Shown piece after piece: positions 14,056-17,383 of a DNA stretch of 17,383 bases. Position 1 is the stretch's first letter, and each line of letters opens with the position of its first letter. The DNA is taken from the NCBI GenBank assembly GCA_022568115.1, contig JADFFP010000003.1, positions 1-17,383 of the forward strand, written 5' to 3'. The stretch is from Pseudomonadota bacterium. Lineage in GTDB: Bacteria > Pseudomonadota > Alphaproteobacteria > Sphingomonadales > SMXR01. The position numbers and the translations under genes are program-made. The notes below the pieces were generated by a model. It did no database searches. It saw only the letters and a list, made by a program, of their open reading frames with translations, and was not told the origin of the DNA.

Positions 14056-14085
14056 AAAAAGGCGCCCGTTTTGAGCGTCTTTTTT
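14056..14085 (+). terminator. Rho-independent terminator after tRNA-Leu, possibly bidirectional
   Basis: AAAAAGGCGC (14056-14065) can pair with GCGTCTTTTT (14075-14084), one G-U pair included, around a 9-base loop, followed by more T. It is 17 bases after the tRNA CCA. Because the stem has an A-run on one side and a T-run on the other, it can also terminate the convergent TPR gene, whose stop is at 14104-14102. Confidence 0.8.
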
Positions 14086-14101
14086 AATGGAAAAAAGTTT
14101 T

Positions 14102-15487
14102 TTATCTCAGGCCGGCCGCTGCAAGACGTTTTAGGCGGGCTTTTTCAGCAACAATATAATCTATCCAGCCTTTTGCATTTTTACGGACTTTCGGGAACCG
14201 GCGGGCGGCTTTAAATGCGTCTTCCGCCTTTTTAAACTGTTCCATATTGAAATAGACTGATCCCAGGCGAATATAAGCCTCGCCTTCCTGCCTTAGGTCA
14301 CCCTTTTTAATAGCTTTCTGTAAGGTATCTGCTGCTTTTTCCCATTCTTCAATTGACATATAGACAACACCAAGCTGGAAATACAGCTCACCATTCTCTT
14401 CTTCTGCTGCAGCCAATGAGAGAGGTTTTCCGGCCTTGGCAAAATCCTTGGCATTAAGGTGGGCCTGGCCAAGTAACTTTTGGTTTCTGGCTTTCTCTTT
14501 ATCAATGCATGCGTCACCACAATCATCCCTCATTCCCTTTTCCAGGACCTTGGCGGAAAGATAAGGAGCGGAAATCATATATAACTGTGCAACAGTAACC
14601 AGATTAGTCTCTGCAGTTACGAAACCCAGGCGATATCCCACATCCATAACGGCCAATTGTTTTTCATCTTCCCTAAGTTCACTGTACATGGCGGACAATT
14701 GGACCCAATATCGGGGACGGGGCCATTTAATGATTATGATTTCCAGAATGTCACGGACTTTAGAAAAATTGCTCAACTCATAGTACAGAACCAACTGGAG
14801 TTCGTACAAGTTTTCCCGTACTTGAGTTGTTGGGTTGAGCTTGGCGATGTCAATTGCGGTTTCGATCAGTGGAATTCCCTTCCGGTAAGATTCCAAAGCC
14901 CGGTTATTATTGGTTTTAGCTTGCTGCAAGCCCAGTTGGTAATAAGTCTGTGCTATATAATGCCATTGCGAAGAGCTAGGATCAAGCTGGTATGACAGCC
15001 AGTCCAGTAAAATATCCAGGCTTTTTTGGTAATTACCTTCAATGGCATAGAATTGTGCCAGGGTGTATTTAATGTTGTCAACAAAACGATATGGAAGATT
15101 CGGTAAGGCCAGCATAACTTCATACTCGCGGATGGCCCCCGGAAAATTGTCCTGCTCATAGTAGATCAAACCCCTCAGTTGCACGGCTATTGACCTTTCA
15201 TAGTCATTAATACCACGACGGTTAGCCATTTTATTAATGACCTCCAGAGCTTCTACATAATTCTCCTCTGCTATGAGTTCCTGAGCCGTTTCATAACGTT
15301 TGAAAAATTCAGGGGAAACCTGGGGGGCGACCCTTTGTCGGGGGCGTTGCTTAACAACTCGGTCTTGCTGGGCAAAAGCAGATGAATCGAAAGACCCAAG
15401 ATCAACAGCCGGCGCTGCCACAAGGCCACCCGCCGCCAAAGCCAAAGCTAAACTGGTTGTCTTAAGAAAAGTCTTGAAGGGTCGCAT
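14102..15487 (-). CDS. Exported TPR protein of the TonB/ExbD cluster
   Basis: A 461-residue periplasmic protein. It starts with a signal peptide (basic M-R-P-F-K, hydrophobic alanine/leucine core, likely cleavage after A-F-A near residue 39), then helical repeats throughout; the clearest TPR units lie near residues 63-95, 100-135 and 345-430 (G-E-L-Y-F-Q-L-G-V-V-Y, A-Y-I-R-L-G-S-V-Y-F). A C-G-D-A-C pair near residue 328 is unusual and could form a disulfide outside the cytoplasm. TPR proteins directly downstream of tonB are common in alphaproteobacteria and are thought to help TonB-dependent uptake or protein assembly, but the function is not established. ATG 15487 is chosen over an upstream in-frame start (15568) because it gives the signal peptide and follows a purine-rich stretch; it is 19 bases after tonB. 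Confidence 0.88.
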   Translation of the reverse strand: MRPFKTFLKTTSLALALAAGGLVAAPAVDLGSFDSSAFAQQDRVVKQRPRQRVAPQVSPEFFKRYETAQELIAEENYVEALEVINKMANRRGINDYERSIAVQLRGLIYYEQDNFPGAIREYEVMLALPNLPYRFVDNIKYTLAQFYAIEGNYQKSLDILLDWLSYQLDPSSSQWHYIAQTYYQLGLQQAKTNNNRALESYRKGIPLIETAIDIAKLNPTTQVRENLYELQLVLYYELSNFSKVRDILEIIIIKWPRPRYWVQLSAMYSELREDEKQLAVMDVGYRLGFVTAETNLVTVAQLYMISAPYLSAKVLEKGMRDDCGDACIDKEKARNQKLLGQAHLNAKDFAKAGKPLSLAAAEEENGELYFQLGVVYMSIEEWEKAADTLQKAIKKGDLRQEGEAYIRLGSVYFNMEQFKKAEDAFKAARRFPKVRKNAKGWIDYIVAEKARLKRLAAAGLR

Positions 15488-15506
15488 TTGTCTCTCTCTT
15501 TCCCCA

Positions 15507-16106
15507 TTAGTCTTCCAGTTCAAATATAATTCTGGTTCTAACACCGTGAACCTCAACCGGAGTTCCATCGATCACCCGGGGCTTGTAAATGTACTTCTGA
15601 GCGGCGGAAACCGCGGCCCGGTTGAAAACCCCGGGCGGTTCAGCATCAATTATAACCACATCCCTGACTGTCCCGTCCCGGTTCACTATATATTCAACCA
15701 GGACGTATCCCTCGAGCCCCCGTCCGGCGGCCCTTGGCGGGTAAATTGGATTCACTTTAACGATCGGCAAATAATCACCATCGCCGGCGTTAATCCCGGA
15801 TCCTAGTATGGTCCCTGGACCAGTGGGAAGGTTAAAATTAAAAATAGTTTTAGAAGGGCCTGTAGTGGTTACTTTAGGCACTTCAAGCTCAGGCGGTTTT
15901 ACCTGTTCCGGTGGACGTTCAACCCGCTCTTTGCGTTGGACGGTTTCTTCCCGGTCAACCTTAATCATTTCAATATTACGCCGGGTCTGATCATCCGGGA
16001 TTTTTTTATCGCCACTTTCAATCAGGGCTAGCATCAGGAAAAACAGGCCCAATGTAATGGCTGTGGCCACAACGGCGGAACTGCCATAGCGTACTATCCG
16101 TTGCAT
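15507..16106 (-). CDS. tonB: Energy transducer TonB
   Basis: Periplasm-spanning protein that, with ExbB/ExbD, delivers proton-motive energy to outer-membrane TonB-dependent receptors. The 199 residues contain one membrane anchor (about 10-29), a charged, proline-containing linker (R-P-P-E-Q-V-K-P-P-E-L around 63-73), and the TonB C-terminal domain (about 115-199) with N-P-I-Y-P-P-R-A-A, G-x-V-x-V-E-Y-I-V-N-R-D-G-T-V and the C-terminal R-T-R-I-I-F-E-L. The proline-rich section is short for a TonB. ATG 16106 is one base downstream of the exbD stop (TAA A ATG), so the genes are coupled. The open frame extends upstream to 16154 but would overlap exbD. Confidence 0.94.
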   Translation of the reverse strand: MQRIVRYGSSAVVATAITLGLFFLMLALIESGDKKIPDDQTRRNIEMIKVDREETVQRKERVERPPEQVKPPELEVPKVTTTGPSKTIFNFNLPTGPGTILGSGINAGDGDYLPIVKVNPIYPPRAAGRGLEGYVLVEYIVNRDGTVRDVVIIDAEPPGVFNRAAVSAAQKYIYKPRVIDGTPVEVHGVRTRIIFELED

Positions 16107-16107
16107 T

Positions 16108-16251
16108 TTATTTATCCTCCAGGGCAGAAATCGAAACGTTGGGAACACCGGCAAGGCGGGCGGCTTCGATTACTTCAAGGGTTATTCCGGCCTTGGCTTT
16201 TCGGTCCGCCTGGACAGAGACTGTCCTTTTTGGGTTTTGGGAGTTCAGTTT
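16108..16251 (-). CDS. exbD: ExbD/TolR family protein, C-terminal fragment
   Basis: About 47 C-terminal residues of an ExbD-type proton-channel subunit: N-P-K-R-T-V-S-V-Q-A-D-R-K-A, then G-I-T-L-E-V-I-E-A-A-R-L-A-G-V-P-N-V-S-I-S-A. The V-S-V-x-A-D and V-x-x-A-x-x-A-G-V-x-x-V-x elements are the conserved end of ExbD. The location directly before tonB is the classical exbB-exbD-tonB order. The frame meets a TAA at 16254-16252 and nothing upstream resembles the transmembrane helix or the middle of ExbD; the sequence changes abruptly there into an AT-rich, unrelated gene. The gene is therefore broken in this assembly at about 16245-16254, either by a real insertion/rearrangement or by chimeric assembly. 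Confidence 0.85.
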   Translation of the reverse strand, partial: KLNSQNPKRTVSVQADRKAKAGITLEVIEAARLAGVPNVSISALEDK

Positions 16252-16258
16252 TTAATGT
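16245..16258. other. Composition and gene-content breakpoint
   Basis: Left of this point sequence is alphaproteobacterial (hand count for 16141-16200: 35 of 60 G+C); right of it is AT-rich (15 of 60 in 16381-16440; 20 of 60 in 16981-17040). The exbD frame is lost on the left and a porin frame that lacks a normal start begins on the right. No terminal repeats, target-site duplication or integrase are visible within the window; only one side of the event can be seen. Confidence 0.75.
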
Positions 16259-17383
16259 TTGGAATATTTATTCTTCTAGTGGCTAATGCTAATACTAAAC
16301 TTTTTTCAGAAGAGCTAGGCAAAGATAGTAGAATTAGAGAGTTGGAAAGAAAGTTAGAAAGTGTTATCAAGGAAGTAAACAAGTTAAAAGAGGAATCAAG
16401 TCTTAATGATAAAATAACCGAAATTGAAGGTAAATTAACAATCATAGTGGAAGAGATAGAAAATCTTAAATCTTCATCGGTGGCAAAGGAAGCTAAATAT
16501 GAAGAAAAACACGGCAGAAGCGAAGGAGCTTCTAAAGTTTATTTAGTGGATAAAGGGGTTTCAATAGGTGGATATGGAGAACTGTTTATAGGCCAACTGA
16601 GAGACGGCAGCGATAATACGGTTGATACGCAAAGAGCAGTGTTGTATTTCGGGTATAAATTTACAGATAACATTGTATTTAATTCCGAGATAGAATTTGA
16701 ACATGCTACTACAGAAGACAATCTCGATGGTCGCGATGGATCGGTATCTGTTGAATTTGCAAGTCTGGATTTTTTACTTATGGATGAATTAAATTTAAGG
16801 GCAGGTTTGTTATTAGCTCCATTTGGAATAATCAATGAATATCACGAGCCTACTACATTTTTTGGAGTTCTTAGACCCGATGTTGAAAGAATCATTATAC
16901 CCACTACATGGAGAGAAAACGGAATAGGAATTTTTGGAGAAATCGATAATCTGCTTCCCGGGCAAATAAGTTATAGATTATATTTGATGAATAGTTTTGA
17001 TTCTCGTGGTTTTAAAGCATCTGATAACAGAGGATTGAGGACAAGAGGTAACAGATCAAGATTCAACGACCTGGCAGTTGTAGGGAGATTAGAGTATGAA
17101 CCATATCCACAGATTAAATTTGGCGGGTCAGTTTTCTTAGGGCAAACCGGACAAAATGAAAGTGTTGATGGGCAAACCATAGATGGTTTATTCCAAATGT
17201 ATGAGGCAGATGTTCAATTGCAGTGGAAAGGATTTGAAGGAAGGGGTCTAATTGTATATACATTTCTTTCAGATGTAGAAATGATAAATGCTAACAATGG
17301 TCTTGAAGGTCAGGATTCTGTTGGACAGCAGCAGTTTGGATGGTACATAGTAGGTGCTTATAATGTCTTGTCGGTTGTAGATA
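16255..17383 (+). CDS. Coiled-coil-plus-beta-barrel outer-membrane porin, partial at both ends
   Basis: An open frame of 376 codons running off the right edge. Residues 1-14 are the hydrophobic core and end of a signal peptide (I-F-I-L-L-V-A-N-A) lacking the usual basic start, so the true start was probably lost at the breakpoint; ATG 16255 is the first available. Residues about 22-75 form a strongly charged heptad coiled coil, followed by G-V-S-I-G-G-Y-G-E-L and alternating aromatic strands ending in G/N-rich turns, with A-P-F-G-I-I-N-E-Y-H-E-P-T-T-F-F-G near 190. This layout resembles OprP/OprO-like or LbtU-like porins: a coiled coil reaching towards the peptidoglycan and an outer-membrane barrel. 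The substrate is unknown. Arg codons are nearly all AGA/AGG and ATA is common, unlike the genes to its left. Confidence 0.75.
   Translation, partial: MFGIFILLVANANTKLFSEELGKDSRIRELERKLESVIKEVNKLKEESSLNDKITEIEGKLTIIVEEIENLKSSSVAKEAKYEEKHGRSEGASKVYLVDKGVSIGGYGELFIGQLRDGSDNTVDTQRAVLYFGYKFTDNIVFNSEIEFEHATTEDNLDGRDGSVSVEFASLDFLLMDELNLRAGLLLAPFGIINEYHEPTTFFGVLRPDVERIIIPTTWRENGIGIFGEIDNLLPGQISYRLYLMNSFDSRGFKASDNRGLRTRGNRSRFNDLAVVGRLEYEPYPQIKFGGSVFLGQTGQNESVDGQTIDGLFQMYEADVQLQWKGFEGRGLIVYTFLSDVEMINANNGLEGQDSVGQQQFGWYIVGAYNVLSVVD

Noticed and set aside
16101..16286. Plus-strand frame crossing the breakpoint as a fusion protein
   Set aside because: It lies antisense to tonB/exbD on its left, uses a different frame from the porin on its right, and has no recognisable domain.
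1..17383. CRISPR array, insertion sequence or prophage
   Set aside because: No regularly spaced direct repeats, transposase, integrase or phage structural motif was seen on either strand.

Overview
The window reads as a chromosomal segment of an alphaproteobacterium (Rhodospirillales-like or an unclassified relative, probably a metagenome contig) of moderate G+C. Support comes from family content and gene order: GluQRS, HIG1-type twin-transmembrane protein, PduO-type cobalamin adenosyltransferase, EtfBA and 3-hydroxyacyl-CoA dehydrogenase in a row; an MJ0042 zinc-ribbon/DUF3426 protein divergent from ftsEX; a TIGR02302/DUF4175 relative; COQ7, DsbB, an HNH endonuclease and a TonB/ExbD cluster. 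The last ~1.13 kb (from about 16,252) is different: strongly AT-rich, with AGA-dominated Arg codons, and it encodes an unrelated outer-membrane porin.

Layout. 1-3,004 (minus): an envelope operon, ftsE, ftsX, YdcF-like, plsC-like, then the first codons of a membrane-anchored protein running off the left edge; its junctions overlap or are short. 3,206-3,985 (plus): MJ0042/DUF3426 protein behind a 5' inverted repeat. 4,010-5,751 (minus): a 45-residue LptM-like lipoprotein not reported by simple ORF calling, followed by a TIGR02302/DUF4175 gene whose frame is broken by two in-frame TAA codons and which stops well short of the family's usual end. 5,879-6,448 (plus): TlpA-like thioredoxin. 6,450-10,773 (minus): gluQRS, HIG1, cobalamin adenosyltransferase, then etfB, etfA, hbd behind a candidate promoter and palindrome. 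10,850-12,149 (plus): carboxylesterase and HNH endonuclease. 12,153-13,839 (minus): yqaA, dsbB, coq7. 13,903-14,085: a compact tRNA-Leu(CAA) unit with promoter and terminator. 14,102-16,251 (minus): TonB-system genes, exbD (only its 3' end), tonB and a TPR protein.

Functionally the genes serve envelope construction (FtsEX, PlsC, TonB-ExbD, LptM-like lipoprotein), extracytoplasmic thiol chemistry (TlpA, DsbB), fatty-acid/short-chain acyl-CoA oxidation feeding ubiquinone (Etf, Hbd, COQ7), cobalamin activation and tRNA modification.

I did not find a clearly novel multi-gene system. The points most worth a second look are the exbD/porin breakpoint (chimeric contig or insertion), the nonsense-broken DUF4175 gene, a Gly-to-Arg change at the first glycine of the NAD-binding motif of Hbd, and the lipoprotein placed directly against DUF4175 without the lysA/argH genes I would expect there. 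No CRISPR array, insertion sequence, rRNA or phage gene was seen, and no gene-free stretch exceeds 300 bases.
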